Shown here piece after piece: positions 36,555 to 47,600 of a stretch of DNA of 64,000 nucleotides (position 1 is its first letter; each line of letters opens with the position of its first letter). The notes under the pieces were generated by a model. It ran no database searches. It was not told the origin of the DNA and was given only the letters and a program-made list of their open reading frames with translations. Location: the NCBI RefSeq assembly GCF_003664035.1, contig NZ_RCCK01000014.1:580230-644229 (forward strand). Reading direction: 5' to 3'. The DNA is from Pedobacter alluvionis. GTDB taxonomy: Bacteria > Bacteroidota > Bacteroidia > Sphingobacteriales > Sphingobacteriaceae. The position numbers were made by a program, and so were the translations under genes.

Positions 36555-38156
36555 TTACTTATCCCACCACACCCTGGCGGTAAGCACATCGCCACCAGCT
36601 ATTCTTGCCACAGCATCTTTATAATTCTGGGGGTTGTTCAGCACTTCGGTTGATAGGTAGATCATTCGGCGGGGAATAGTGCCATTGGTAACGTTACCCT
36701 TGTAGTTTATCGGAATAAGTTTAGGGTAATCGCTTCTTTTCCAATTTAACCAGGCTTCTATAAAATTGAAATTGGTACCCGTGGCCACCCAATACTGTGT
36801 ATTGATTGAAGCTAATGCATTTTGCATGCTACTTTCATCAAGTGGGTTTTGACTAACAAATGCAGTAATCTTGTTGGCGTCAACCGTTGCGGATGGATCT
36901 AATTGGGCAAGTGACTGTATAGCTCCGGTTAATCCGTTAGTATAATGTAGTTTTGCCGTACCATTAATATTCCAGCCCCTCACTTTAGCTTCGGCAAGTA
37001 AAAATTCAGTTTCGGCGTAACTTAGAATAAAAATCGGGCCGCCTAACTTAAGATATACTGCGGTACGTGGTCTGGAGTATTTCCCAAGCGGCGCAAAATC
37101 ACTTCCGCTGCCTGTACCGCCCGGATAGTTTGGCGAATGACTGATATCAGTTGCCCCACCCTGCAGATCAAACCCATTAGGCATTCCCAACTGAACTGCT
37201 GCGTCGGTATTTCCGTTTAGGTTTTGATCGGAATTTTTAGTCAATCCATCTTTTGGCACTTCACCGATCACGCTCAACCTGGGGTCGTTAGTATTCCTTA
37301 ACTGATCGATTAAGGTTTTACTCCAGCGTACTTCCAGGTAATCAGAAAAGGTCCTCAAAGCAAGTGATGTTCCGTTCTGGCTGTTAAATGAGGAGGCATC
37401 GGTTAACAGGATCGCGTTGTCATTGATGTCTGTAAATGTTTTATCAGCAACCTTCTCTGTCCAGTGCCTGGCTTTGTCTGGATCTACCTTGGTTAAGCGC
37501 ATGGCAACCCTCAACATTAACGAGTAGCCAAACTTCTTCCATTTTGCAACATCTCCCTTATAAAAAAGATCGGCAGTAGGTCTTGGTTTTTCAATATCCA
37601 GTTGTGCTGTAGCGGCATCAAGATCGTTCAGCATTTGGTTGTAAATATCTTCCTGCCGATCGTAAACAGGGTATTTAACACCCTGCATGGCTTTAACTGC
37701 CTCCGTATAAGGTACGTCACCATAGGTATCGGTAATTCTTTGTAAAACCAGCACGAACATGATATCGCCAATGGCAATCAGGTTTTTATACGCTACAGGA
37801 TCTTTCAATCTGGCCAGTCGTTGCATCTCTCTGATGGATGAAGCATCCTTATATCCTTCGTCAAAAATACGCCCCTGATAATCGGTAAAACTGCCCACAT
37901 TGATGTATTTATCTCCATTATTGTAATAATAATAAGTTGAGGCAAGCAATTGCATCATGGTACTTTGGTACAAAAGCTGATAGTACCCCAAATTAGCATA
38001 TTTTAACTGCGCCTGGGCAAGGAGGCTATTGGGATCGTAATTACTTTCAGTAAGTTTGGTTGGATCGGTATTGATTTCATCCAACTTTGCTTTAGAACAG
38101 CTGCCCATTAAAGCCAGAAAAAAAATACCCAAAACACACCACTTTCTCATCGCCAT
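36555..38156 (-). CDS. SusD/RagB-family outer-membrane lipoprotein (SusD-like_2)
   Basis: This is a surface lipoprotein that binds a glycan or other nutrient and closes as a lid over its SusC partner. The 533 residues have a lipoprotein signal (MGSC, Cys20), the TPR-rich SusD fold with KWKKFGYSLMLRVAMRL and FILSYAETEFLLAEAKVRGW, and the usual C-terminal end with RVWWDK. It belongs to the SusD-like_2 branch. The start lies two bases past the susC stop, so the two are cotranscribed. Ligand unknown. Confidence 0.93.
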   Translation of the reverse strand: MAMRKWCVLGIFFLALMGSCSKAKLDEINTDPTKLTESNYDPNSLLAQAQLKYANLGYYQLLYQSTMMQLLASTYYYYNNGDKYINVGSFTDYQGRIFDEGYKDASSIREMQRLARLKDPVAYKNLIAIGDIMFVLVLQRITDTYGDVPYTEAVKAMQGVKYPVYDRQEDIYNQMLNDLDAATAQLDIEKPRPTADLFYKGDVAKWKKFGYSLMLRVAMRLTKVDPDKARHWTEKVADKTFTDINDNAILLTDASSFNSQNGTSLALRTFSDYLEVRWSKTLIDQLRNTNDPRLSVIGEVPKDGLTKNSDQNLNGNTDAAVQLGMPNGFDLQGGATDISHSPNYPGGTGSGSDFAPLGKYSRPRTAVYLKLGGPIFILSYAETEFLLAEAKVRGWNINGTAKLHYTNGLTGAIQSLAQLDPSATVDANKITAFVSQNPLDESSMQNALASINTQYWVATGTNFNFIEAWLNWKRSDYPKLIPINYKGNVTNGTIPRRMIYLSTEVLNNPQNYKDAVARIAGGDVLTARVWWDK

Positions 38157-38158
38157 CG

Positions 38159-41100
38159 TTATTTGAATTTAAAATTAAAATTAACCCCAAAAGTACGCGT
38201 TGCAGGCAATGAAGCTCCTTCTATACCAGCATAACCTAGTGTGGGCGAAAACTGCGACTCGGGATCGATATTCTTACTATATTTAAGTAAAGTAAATAGG
38301 TTTCGGGCCACTAAATCAATCCCAATACTGCTAAAAGGTGTCCTTTTTAAAAAAATATTGTTAAAAGTATAGCCCAATGTGGCCTGTCTGAGTTTAACAA
38401 AACTACCATTGAGTACCGCTAACGCAGAAATATTGGTGGCCAGTTCAGGGTAATAGGCATAAGCAGGAACGTTAATTGTATTTTTTTGACCATTTTCCAA
38501 TACCCCATCGGCTACAATACCGGTTTCTCTACCCACCAAAGTTGCCTTATTTAAGCCAAGCACGTAGCTATAATATTCTGTTGCGGATAGGATTTTATTG
38601 CCGAAGCGATAATCGATCAAAAAAGAAAAACTAAACTGTTTATAATTAAAACTATTGGTTATACCACCGTACAAAGTAGGCATAGTACCACCCATTGGAA
38701 TAAAATTACCCCGTTTAGGGATGCCATCGGATCCAATGATAATATTGCCACCGGCATCGCGCAAATAATCATAAGCCATAACCTGGGTAATCGGTTTACC
38801 AACTACCAATGCAGTATTGGCGTTTAATGGCCTATAAGTACCTGTCAGCGTATAATTGCTATTGCCATCAATGGAGAGTAGTGTATTTTTCACCTTAGTA
38901 AGATTAAGGTTAACCTGCCATTTGCTGGTGGTGGTGAGGATTGGTGTGTAGCCTAAAGCCAGTTCTATTCCCGCATTACGGGTTTCACCAAGATTAACGT
39001 AAGCCGAGGTAAAACCAGTAGTAACAGATTGTTTTGCATTGATAATTTCGTTGTGGGTAACGCGATTAAAATAAGTGAAATCAATATCCAACCGGCTGTT
39101 AAAAAACTTAAGGTCGAGACCAGCTTCTATTTCGTTTAAGGTGAAGGGTTTTAAATTGTAGTTGGGTAAATCGCTGGAAAAGCTGCCAACAGGAATACCA
39201 TTCACCTGATCATCTATTGTATAATAAATTTGTGTGGTATAAGGAACGATAGGTTCGCCGCTGGTTTTGGCAAAATCAACGCGCAGTTTACCAAAATTCA
39301 GAGCTTTTAATTTCAACAGATCTGAAAAAATAAAACTGCCCGATACCCCTGGCACAAAAATCCCACGGTTATTAGCAGGCAAGGTTGAATAGATATCGTA
39401 CCGACCCGTAACTGAGAAATTAAGAAAATGCTGATAACTCAGGTCAGCTGTGTAATAAGCAGATTCTGTTACGATTCTAGAGATAGCTAATGTTTTGGTA
39501 CTGGTAATCAGATTTTCGGGAGTATATAAGTAAGGTACCTTAAATTGTGAGCCTTTTAACTTTTCGCTATTACCTTTTCTTTCACGGTAATTTGCGCCCA
39601 TAGAAAGTTCGAGATTTAATTTATCGCTAAGATTCCTGGTGGCACTGAACAGGATATCGCTATTCAATTCAGAGGTAAGGTTCTGATCGTAGGCATTTAT
39701 ACCGCCCTGCCGGTTGATAGAAAAAGCAATTCCGGTAGGCAAAATGCTTACCAATTCATCCTTACTCGAATCGTAACCAATTCTTCCCTGAACAGATGCC
39801 CAACTGGCCAGTTGATACTTCAGCACTGCGGATGAAATATAGCGGTTGCGGCTGGCATGATCAGCTTGTTTATTCATCAAAAAATATGGATTGGTTTTGT
39901 ATTCATCGGCATTCCAGCGACTTTCGAAACCTGTTTCCGCATCAAAACCGGGTGCCAGAATCGATTGATCCAGACTGGTAGCCAGGGCAGAAATTCCATA
40001 ATTAGGATTTAATGGACCATCACTTAAATAACTCTTGTTTTTATTCCATTCGTAAATATAATTGCCCGTTAAACTCAGCGATATTTTAGGGCTTAAAGCT
40101 ACTGTGCCATAAAAATTTAACGTTTTACGGTTTAGTGCGCCATTGCTTAAAATAGAATTGTAATCTAAATTGGAAACCGAAACCCGATAGTTATTCTTTG
40201 TATTTCCGCCAACAAGTGAAAGTGTATTGGTAAATGCCGGAGCAATACGGTAAAAAGTCTGGATGTTATTTTTGACGGGAGCGTAAGGTCGCATAGAACC
40301 ATCTACCTGAGGAGTTAATTTGCCATCCATCATTTCTCCCCAGCTTAACAAACCTGTTGAAATGGCATTATACAAATCGGCAGGACGTTTGTTCTGAGTC
40401 CCTTGCCCGTATAAATATTGAAAATCGGTTGAGTTAACAGGAACATCGAAAGCCAGGTTGGTATTGTATTCAAATTTAGCTTTAGTATTTTCTCCTCCAC
40501 TTTTAAGGTTAATCAGGATCACACCATTGGCGGCCCTCGCCCCATATAAAGCTGAAGCTGCCGAACCTTTTAATATGGTTATTGTTTCAATATCGTCTGG
40601 ATTAATATTACTGATCCCATCACCATAGTCGGCACCACCATACTCGTTAGCACTTCCCCTGATGCTATTATCAATGGGTACACCATTTACGACAAACAAT
40701 GGAGAGGCGGCAGTCATACTCGAAACACCCCTAATGAGCACACGCGCAGCAGACCCAGGGCCACCGTTTACATCTGTAATATTTAGTCCGGCTACCCTCC
40801 CCTGCAGTGCCATTATCAGATTACTTTCTCTTGCTTTGGTAATAGATGAGCCTTTAATAGTGGTAAGGGCATAACCTACTTTATCATTATCTTTTTCAAT
40901 GCCCAAAGCAGTAATGACCACTTCTTTTAAAAAACGAACACTATCTGTTTCCATCCCTCCGGCATTTTTTCTAATTACAATGAGATGATTGGGCAGCAAG
41001 GAATAGGTGTAACCACTGTTAAGCAGAAGTTGATCAATTACTTTTACAGCGTCCTCTTCTTCTACCTTGATGGATACCTGATGTTTAGGAATTTTAGATT

Positions 41101-41257
41101 CGCTGTAGGCGAAATGATAAACAGTTTGCTGCTGTATAGCTTCCACAACCTGCTCAAAATTTGCCCCGTTGAAATTTAAGGTAACTTTAGTTTGCGCAGG
41201 GGCACATAGCGGAAAAATCAATCCAATTAACAATATAATCCGCTGCACAAAATTCAT
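38159..41257 (-). CDS. SusC/RagA TonB-linked receptor with STN signalling domain
   Basis: An outer-membrane TonB-dependent importer of 1032 residues. After the signal peptide (about 1-21) comes an STN domain (about 22-97, VTLNFNGANFEQVVEAI through SYTLLPNHLIVIRK-like), which in such receptors contacts a FecR anti-sigma factor. Then the SusC plug follows (EVVITALGIEK, GRVAGLNITDVNGG, VLIRGVSSM, NPDDIETITILKGSAASALYG) and the barrel, ending FGVNFNFKFK. The carboxypeptidase-regulatory-like domain that normally lies between STN and plug is absent. It is downstream of FecR and the sigma factor on the same strand. Confidence 0.93.
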   Translation of the reverse strand: MNFVQRIILLIGLIFPLCAPAQTKVTLNFNGANFEQVVEAIQQQTVYHFAYSESKIPKHQVSIKVEEEDAVKVIDQLLLNSGYTYSLLPNHLIVIRKNAGGMETDSVRFLKEVVITALGIEKDNDKVGYALTTIKGSSITKARESNLIMALQGRVAGLNITDVNGGPGSAARVLIRGVSSMTAASPLFVVNGVPIDNSIRGSANEYGGADYGDGISNINPDDIETITILKGSAASALYGARAANGVILINLKSGGENTKAKFEYNTNLAFDVPVNSTDFQYLYGQGTQNKRPADLYNAISTGLLSWGEMMDGKLTPQVDGSMRPYAPVKNNIQTFYRIAPAFTNTLSLVGGNTKNNYRVSVSNLDYNSILSNGALNRKTLNFYGTVALSPKISLSLTGNYIYEWNKNKSYLSDGPLNPNYGISALATSLDQSILAPGFDAETGFESRWNADEYKTNPYFLMNKQADHASRNRYISSAVLKYQLASWASVQGRIGYDSSKDELVSILPTGIAFSINRQGGINAYDQNLTSELNSDILFSATRNLSDKLNLELSMGANYRERKGNSEKLKGSQFKVPYLYTPENLITSTKTLAISRIVTESAYYTADLSYQHFLNFSVTGRYDIYSTLPANNRGIFVPGVSGSFIFSDLLKLKALNFGKLRVDFAKTSGEPIVPYTTQIYYTIDDQVNGIPVGSFSSDLPNYNLKPFTLNEIEAGLDLKFFNSRLDIDFTYFNRVTHNEIINAKQSVTTGFTSAYVNLGETRNAGIELALGYTPILTTTSKWQVNLNLTKVKNTLLSIDGNSNYTLTGTYRPLNANTALVVGKPITQVMAYDYLRDAGGNIIIGSDGIPKRGNFIPMGGTMPTLYGGITNSFNYKQFSFSFLIDYRFGNKILSATEYYSYVLGLNKATLVGRETGIVADGVLENGQKNTINVPAYAYYPELATNISALAVLNGSFVKLRQATLGYTFNNIFLKRTPFSSIGIDLVARNLFTLLKYSKNIDPESQFSPTLGYAGIEGASLPATRTFGVNFNFKFK

Positions 41258-41290
41258 TGCAACAAATATACATGGCTAAAGTATTATGTG

Positions 41291-42304
41291 CTAACGGTAG
41301 ATATACACATTTTTGCCATTTACCGAATAATTGAAGTTTTCGATCAGTTTTAGCACCTCTAATGCTTCCGCGAGTGTTTCTTTATCAACATGCCCAGTAA
41401 ACCTCACCGCTTTAAGTTCAGGTGTTTTAAAGGCTATTTTGATACCATACCAACGCTCAAAAAGTTTAGCAATTTCCTCAAAACTATTGTTTTTGTAAAT
41501 AAGCTCGTGGTTTGTCCATGCCGTTTCCAAAATACGCTCAGTTCCGGTGCCATTAAAATAGCTGAGTTGGCTCATGCTTGCTTTATCACCAGCCAATGTG
41601 AATTTATCATTTGGCTTTAAGATAAAAGTTTGTTTGATATTATTTTGAAGGGAAATAGACACCTTTCCCCTGATTAAGGTGGTTTCGGTGAAAGTATCGT
41701 TCGGGTAAGCTTTAACATCAAATGCGGTACCCAGTACTTTTACGGCTAATTGTTCGGTATGGACAATAAAAGGATGTTGAGGATCTTTTTTTACATCAAA
41801 AAATGCCTCACCCGATAAGTAAACATCCCTGGTAGCTGCAGTAAAATGTTCCGGGTATTTTAAACTACTCCCCGAATTCATTTTTACAGTAGAGCCATCG
41901 GCCAGTACAATGGTTTTTACTTCTGCGGCTTTGGTTAGCGCCTGTGTTAATTCCAGCTGACCTGTTTTTTTGAAGAAAATCGCTTCTCTATTGTATACCA
42001 GTGCACCAGCGATAATAATGGCTACAACCGCCGCAATTTTTAGCCAGACACTATAAGGTTTATTTTTGACAACTGTTAAACCCGGTTCTCCCGGAATTGT
42101 AATTTGAGCTTTGATCCGATCAAAAACCTGGTCAATATTTTCATCTTCAACCGTTCCACCATTAAAATAAGTTTGTAACAGTTCATACTCCTTTCTATGC
42201 GATGCACTGCCAGCTAAAACAGATTTCAGTTCAATAGATTCATCCGGCGAAATTTCACCGGCCAATTGTTTCCCAAGCAATTCTGTAAATCTTTGATCTG
42301 TCAT
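41291..42304 (-). CDS. FecR-type anti-sigma factor
   Basis: An inner-membrane regulator that holds the ECF sigma factor and is relieved by the STN domain of the SusC receptor. The 337 residues have a cytoplasmic N-terminal part, one transmembrane helix at about 86-104 (VWLKIAAVVAIIIAGALVY), the FecR domain (VLADGSTVKMNSGSSLKYP, GEAFFDVKKDPQHPFIV, VLGTAFDVKAY), and a C-terminal STN-like DUF4974 part (VRFTGHVDKETLAEALEVL). It lies between its sigma factor and receptor genes, the usual order. Confidence 0.93.
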   Translation of the reverse strand: MTDQRFTELLGKQLAGEISPDESIELKSVLAGSASHRKEYELLQTYFNGGTVEDENIDQVFDRIKAQITIPGEPGLTVVKNKPYSVWLKIAAVVAIIIAGALVYNREAIFFKKTGQLELTQALTKAAEVKTIVLADGSTVKMNSGSSLKYPEHFTAATRDVYLSGEAFFDVKKDPQHPFIVHTEQLAVKVLGTAFDVKAYPNDTFTETTLIRGKVSISLQNNIKQTFILKPNDKFTLAGDKASMSQLSYFNGTGTERILETAWTNHELIYKNNSFEEIAKLFERWYGIKIAFKTPELKAVRFTGHVDKETLAEALEVLKLIENFNYSVNGKNVYIYR

Positions 42305-42340
42305 TTTTTTCCGTGCCTTTATTGTATGTTCCTTTTTCTG

Positions 42341-42991
42341 TTAAAATTGCCTACAAAAAATAAAAAAAGATAAAGTACCCGCTAAGATAATCAGGGAGGT
42401 CATTTTTCCAAGTTTTTTTCCATCGGGCCCCTTATCGTTTAAAGGCTGTAATACCAAACGGAGCTTCGCAATAGCCCTGAATAATTGCGTTTGCACAGTT
42501 CTGGGCGAGATATTCAACAGTTCTGCCACTTCTTTATACTTCATTCCGCTTTCTTTTATTAACCTGAAAACAGTAGCTGCCTGTGGCGCCAAACTTGCAA
42601 TGGCATGGTCGAGTTGTTGATGCAGTTCTTTAGTTTCGAGAATGTATTCTGGTGTATGAGTTGACACCGAAATATTACCCTCTTCATCAACTAAATCGAT
42701 AAACGTAATGGAAGAATTTTTTTTAAGGTATTTGAGCGATTGATTTTTTACTGCAATAAAAAAATAACTTTCGGGATTTAAAACAGGAGTACTTGTCGAC
42801 CGGTTTTCCCAGCATTTCACAAATATTTCGGCTACAAGATCTTCAGCAACCTGTTTATCATTCACATAATAAATAGAAAATTTGATTAACCTGCTGTATA
42901 GAAAGCGGTAAAGTTGCTCAAAAGATTTTATATCATCCTCAAGGCAAATCTTATTCCATAAAACGACTAGATCTGGCTTAGTTGCTTTCAA
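42341..42991 (-). CDS. ECF sigma-70 factor with C-terminal membrane segment
   Basis: A 216-residue RNA polymerase sigma factor of the Bacteroidota ECF expansion. Region 2 lies at about 25-90 (FEQLYRFLYSRLIKFS, AEDLVAEIFVKCWENR) and region 4 at about 130-185 (LAPQAATVFRLIKESGMKY, ELLNISPRTVQTQLFRAIAKL). After a charged linker, the last 20 residues (MTSLIILAGTLSFFIFC) form a hydrophobic helix that could tether the protein to the inner membrane near FecR. It should drive the divergent and/or downstream glycan genes. It is divergent from the ROK gene. Confidence 0.9.
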   Translation of the reverse strand: MKATKPDLVVLWNKICLEDDIKSFEQLYRFLYSRLIKFSIYYVNDKQVAEDLVAEIFVKCWENRSTSTPVLNPESYFFIAVKNQSLKYLKKNSSITFIDLVDEEGNISVSTHTPEYILETKELHQQLDHAIASLAPQAATVFRLIKESGMKYKEVAELLNISPRTVQTQLFRAIAKLRLVLQPLNDKGPDGKKLGKMTSLIILAGTLSFFIFCRQF

Positions 42992-43142
42992 CTTGGTTAG
43001 TTTGATTGAATCAAATGTAAGGTAATAAAAAATATTTCATAAAAAAATCTTCCTGCTGTAGGCAATTTAACAAAAAAAAGACTCTTCATTAGGTACCACA
43101 ATAAGACACAAACCAATTATAGATCTATTGAAGCAGAAAACA

Positions 43143-44033
43143 ATGAATAAAAACAAATATGTACTGGGCATTGATATCGGCGGCTCGCACATTACAGCGG
43201 CGGTAATAGATATGCAGCAGCGCAATATCCTTAAAAATTCCTTTACACGTGAGCGTGTAGACTCTCATGGCTCAACAAAACAGATTATCCACACCTGGTG
43301 CAGTGTAATTAAAGCATCTTACAAAAAGGTAGATATTCAAATTGGCTGTTTAGGCATTGCTATGCCAGGGCCTTTCGATTATGATAACGGTATCTCTTAC
43401 ATTGCTGGCAATGACAAATATGCTGCATTTTATGGCCTGAATGTAAAAGAAATGCTGGCCAGCGAACTGCAGATTAACAGCGATCAGATTTTAATGAGCA
43501 ACGATGCTGCCTGCTTTTTAGCCGGAGAGGTGTTTGCAGGCGAAGCACGAGCCTACCAAAACCTGGTTGGCATTACCCTGGGTACCGGACTCGGAAGTGC
43601 CGTGTGTAAAGAAGGAAAAATTACCGATGCCAACCTTTGGTGCTCTTCTTTTTTGAATGGTATAGCAGAAGATTACCTTTCTACCCGTTGGTTTTTAAAG
43701 CGTTATTATGAACTCACAGGCTTAAATATCCTAAACGTTCGCGAACTGACCTTGCTTTATGAGGAGAACCAGACGGTGCGGAAAATATTTACAGAATTTA
43801 GCCATAATCTTGGCCTTTTCCTTAAAGATCTTCAACAAGATCACGTAGTAGAGGCAATTGTGATTGGCGGTAACATTGCCAATGCTTCCAGCCGTTTTGT
43901 ACCCAATGTGATTAAATACCTCGAATCGCAAGGGATCAATACACCTATTCATATATCCAGGCTGAATGAAGATGCAGCATTGGTTGGTGCTGCGGGTTGT
44001 TGGGCAGTAGGCGCTGCTAACCTAACAGAATGA
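43143..44033 (+). CDS. ROK-family sugar kinase or regulator-like protein
   Basis: The start is ATG 43143; an in-frame TTG at 43128 has no support. The 296 residues carry the ROK/actin-like ATPase fold: GIDIGGSHITAAVID (phosphate 1), GIAMPGPFDYDNG, NDAACFLAGEVFAG, and GITLGTGLGSAV (phosphate 2). The Cys-rich zinc motif of typical ROK glucokinases (CGCxGCxE) is not visible, and there is no helix-turn-helix. It could phosphorylate a hexose such as GlcNAc, mannose or glucose released in this locus. It is divergent from the sigma factor gene. Confidence 0.85.
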   Translation: MNKNKYVLGIDIGGSHITAAVIDMQQRNILKNSFTRERVDSHGSTKQIIHTWCSVIKASYKKVDIQIGCLGIAMPGPFDYDNGISYIAGNDKYAAFYGLNVKEMLASELQINSDQILMSNDAACFLAGEVFAGEARAYQNLVGITLGTGLGSAVCKEGKITDANLWCSSFLNGIAEDYLSTRWFLKRYYELTGLNILNVRELTLLYEENQTVRKIFTEFSHNLGLFLKDLQQDHVVEAIVIGGNIANASSRFVPNVIKYLESQGINTPIHISRLNEDAALVGAAGCWAVGAANLTE

Positions 44034-44630
44034 ATTTGATTTTGATTACATATTACACCGCAAGCCAGAGGTAATTAATTATAAAAAGTAACCGTATTAT
44101 TGAGTATTCCCACAGCCGTATTTTGATTGGTGATTAGGAAATGGATGTTTCTGAGCTTTTGGCAACTACACTCCCACTCATTACTCCCGACTTAACGTCG
44201 GGATTCATTGCAATAGGGTTTATGTACAAAGTTTTGTGCCTTGAAAACAAACCGCTGTTCAATAAACCTGACAGCAGCGAGCATCACGATTCTTCATCGT
44301 GATAAAGCGGATGGCAGGACAACAGTACCTATGGAATACTGACATTCATTTCCAAAAAACACTGTTATTATGAATAATATTTTCGATTTAGTTTAAGCGT
44401 CTTCTACTGCACTGCTATGGATTAACTCAGGGCAATTTAATCAGTCAATGATATCGAAATGGAGAAATCTAAAAGATGCAGCAAACACTTCAAGAAAAAA
44501 TATTTTAAAATATTTCAATTTGCTTGTAGGCAATTTGTGTAAGCAAAATACTCTTATCTATAAAACAGTCCGGACGGAAATCCGGAAGGCGGCAAACAAT
44601 TAACCAAATACTTATTCAAAATTATTCATA
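44034..44630. other. Gene-free stretch before the plus-strand SusC
   Basis: Small hairpins TCCCGAC/GTCGGGA (44185-44203) and ATCACGAT/ATCGTGAT (44283-44303) lie in a GC-richer element (44265-44340, CAGCAGCGAGCATCACGAT and GGCAGGACAACAGTACC) that resembles a dispersed repeat. A fragment of the GTCATTTCGA family (ATCGAAATGGAGAAATCT) is at 44452-44469. Close to susC, TCCGGACGGAAATCCGGA (44571-44588) is an imperfect palindrome and may be a regulator site. No clear -33/-7 pair was found. Confidence 0.5.
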
Positions 44631-47600
44631 ATGAATATGAAAAAATCTCTACAGCTCACATGCTTATTGCTTTATGCATCGGCAGGTCTGTATGCAGCTA
44701 CACCAGCAGATCATTCTAAACGTGCAGTTTCTTATCATTCCGTTTATCAGGATGTAATTAAAGGAACGGTAAAAGACGAAACCGGTAATCCGGTACCCGG
44801 CGTTACCATTACCATTAAAGGTGCACAAGGTGGAACACAGACTAATACTTCTGGCCAATATAGCATTGCGGCTAAAACAGGTGATATTTTGGTGTTCTCG
44901 TTTATCGGTTACCAAAGCAAAGAAGTAACCGTTGGTACACAAAGCACCCTTGATATATCGTTAACTCCAGATTCTAAAAACCTCGAAACCGTAGTGGTAA
45001 CGGCATTGGGGATAAAAAGATCAGAAAAATCTTTAACTTATACTACCCAGCAGGTATCTGGCGAAGAACTGAATAAAGTGAAAAGCCCCAACCTGGTAAA
45101 TTCATTAAATGGTAAAGTTGCCGGCATGACGATCAGTCCGAGTTCTTCGGGTGTTGGTGGTTCGGCCAAGGTAATTTTAAGGGGAAGCCGTTCGGTAAGC
45201 GGCAATAACCAGCCTTTATATGTAATTGATGGGGTTCCTATCAGCAATAACGGTAATGCCAATGCACAACAGAACAGTATTTTTGGTGGCGGCCAGGACG
45301 GTGGCGATGGGATATCGAATTTAAACCCCGATGATATTGAAAGTTTAACCGTGCTGGAAGGTGCATCTGCAGCAGCACTTTATGGTAGCCAGGCACAGAA
45401 TGGTGTAATTTTAATTACCACTAAACAAGGTAAAGCAGGTAAAACACAGATCGGTTTTTCGTCGAGTTTAACTTTTGATAAAATAGCTTACAAACCCGAA
45501 TTTCAAAACAGTTATGGCCCTGCATCTACTACCACTAGAGACAGCTGGGGAGGTCCTATCAGTAACACCACTGATAACCTTGATCAGTTTTTCCAGACTG
45601 GAACAAACGCAACCAATTCAATCAATTTTTCTGGCGGATCTGAAATTGCCCAAACTTATTTTTCTTATGCCAATACTTATGCAAGTGGCATACAGGAAGG
45701 TAATAAATTAAACAGGCATAATATTAATCTGCGTGAAACCGCCAAGTTTCTAAACAACAAATTAACTGTTGATGGAAATGTGAATTATATTAACCAACGC
45801 ATCAACAATAGCCCATCAATTGGATTGTATAACAACCCTTTGGTTGGTCTTTATCTTTTTCCAAGAGGAGTTGATATCACACCTTATAAAGACAATTATC
45901 TGCTTGCAGGCAATGTAGGTACTGCCCGTCAGAATTGGTTAGGTGGCTCTGCAGATATTAACCAGAACCCATGGTTTTTAACCAACCTAAATCCAAACAC
46001 AGCCATCAGAAACCGCTTTTTATTAAGTGGAAATGTGAAATATGAATTTACACCCTGGCTAAACCTTCAGGTAAGGGGAAATATAGACCGTACTACTGAT
46101 GATTTCGAAAACAGACGCTATTCTGGTATCAACGGAAACTTTAACTCAAATGGCAAAGGATACTTATCGCAGAATACGCAAACTTTTATCCAAAAATATG
46201 CTGATGCGATATTAAATGTAACCGTGCCATTAAAAGGATCAGACTTTAAGATCAACGGATTAATTGGTGGTAGCATTAACGATCAGAAAACAACGGGATT
46301 ATCTTTAGCAGGCGATTTAAGTGCGGTTGATTTATTTACACCGAATAATACCATTGTAGCAAATGCCGGCACTTATACTTCGGATATATTAAACACAACT
46401 AAAGCAAATGATGCTTTCCACAGCCAGTTACAAGCCGTATTTGCAAATGCGAATTTATCATATAAAGATTGGGCGTTCTTAACTTTAACAGGTAGAAACG
46501 ACTGGTCTTCGAACCTTGCATTTACACCAAATATTTCCTATTTCTATCCATCGGTAGGTTTGTCATTTATTGTATCTCAAATGGCTAAACTGCCAGAGGC
46601 CATTACTTATGCCAAAATAAGAGGTACTTATGCCGAAGTGGGTAATGCAGTGCCGCCTTACTTAACCTTTGTCCAAAATACTTTGGGTAATGGTGGTGCA
46701 CTTAACATTAACACTAACAGGGCATTTGCTGAGTTAAAACCAGAGAGAACAAAATCTTTCGAGATTGGAACAGACATGCGTTTTCTGGCCAACCGCTTAA
46801 ACTTTAGCTTTACCTATTATAAAACAAACACCAAAAATCAATACATTCCTGTTAAACCGGCACCTCCAGGACTTGTGGGTACAGGATACCTAAATGCAGG
46901 CGATGTTCAAAATCAGGGTATACAGTTTACTTTAGGAGCTGATGTATTAAAAGGCGATGGTCTGAACTGGAATACAGGTATAAACGGATCACTAAACAGA
47001 AACAAAATTATTGATGTAGCCGCTTCACAAGGTTTAAATTCGATAGATTTAACAGGTGGTGGTAATAATGCATATATCTCGCGTATTGCAGCAGGTGGAT
47101 CGTATGGCGACATTTATGGCTATACTTTGCAAAGAGATGCTAATGGCCGTATCATATTAAGTGGTGATGGAACAGCTGCAAACCCTTATTTTCCGGTTAA
47201 AAGTGGAGATTATAGTCTGATTGCAAATGCAAACCCTAAATTTCAATTGGGTTGGAATAACAGTTTTAACTATAAAGACTTCAGCTTAAGCTTCCTGGTA
47301 GATGGTAAGTTTGGCGGTAAGGTACTTTCACTAACCGAAGCATTAATGGATCAGGCTGGTGCCTCAAAAGTATCAGGCGATGCAAGAGCACAAGGCGGTG
47401 TTAAAATTGATGGTGTAGATGCCAGCGGAAAAGCAGTTTCGGCTACCATTAATCCACAAAGCTATTATTCTTTCTTAGGTGATAGAAATGGTGTAACCGG
47501 CGAATATGTTTATAGTGCTACCGTGGTGCGCCTGCGCGAAGCTTCAATAGGTTACAACTTACCTTTAAAAGGAACATTTAAAAGCATGCGCCTTTCGCTA

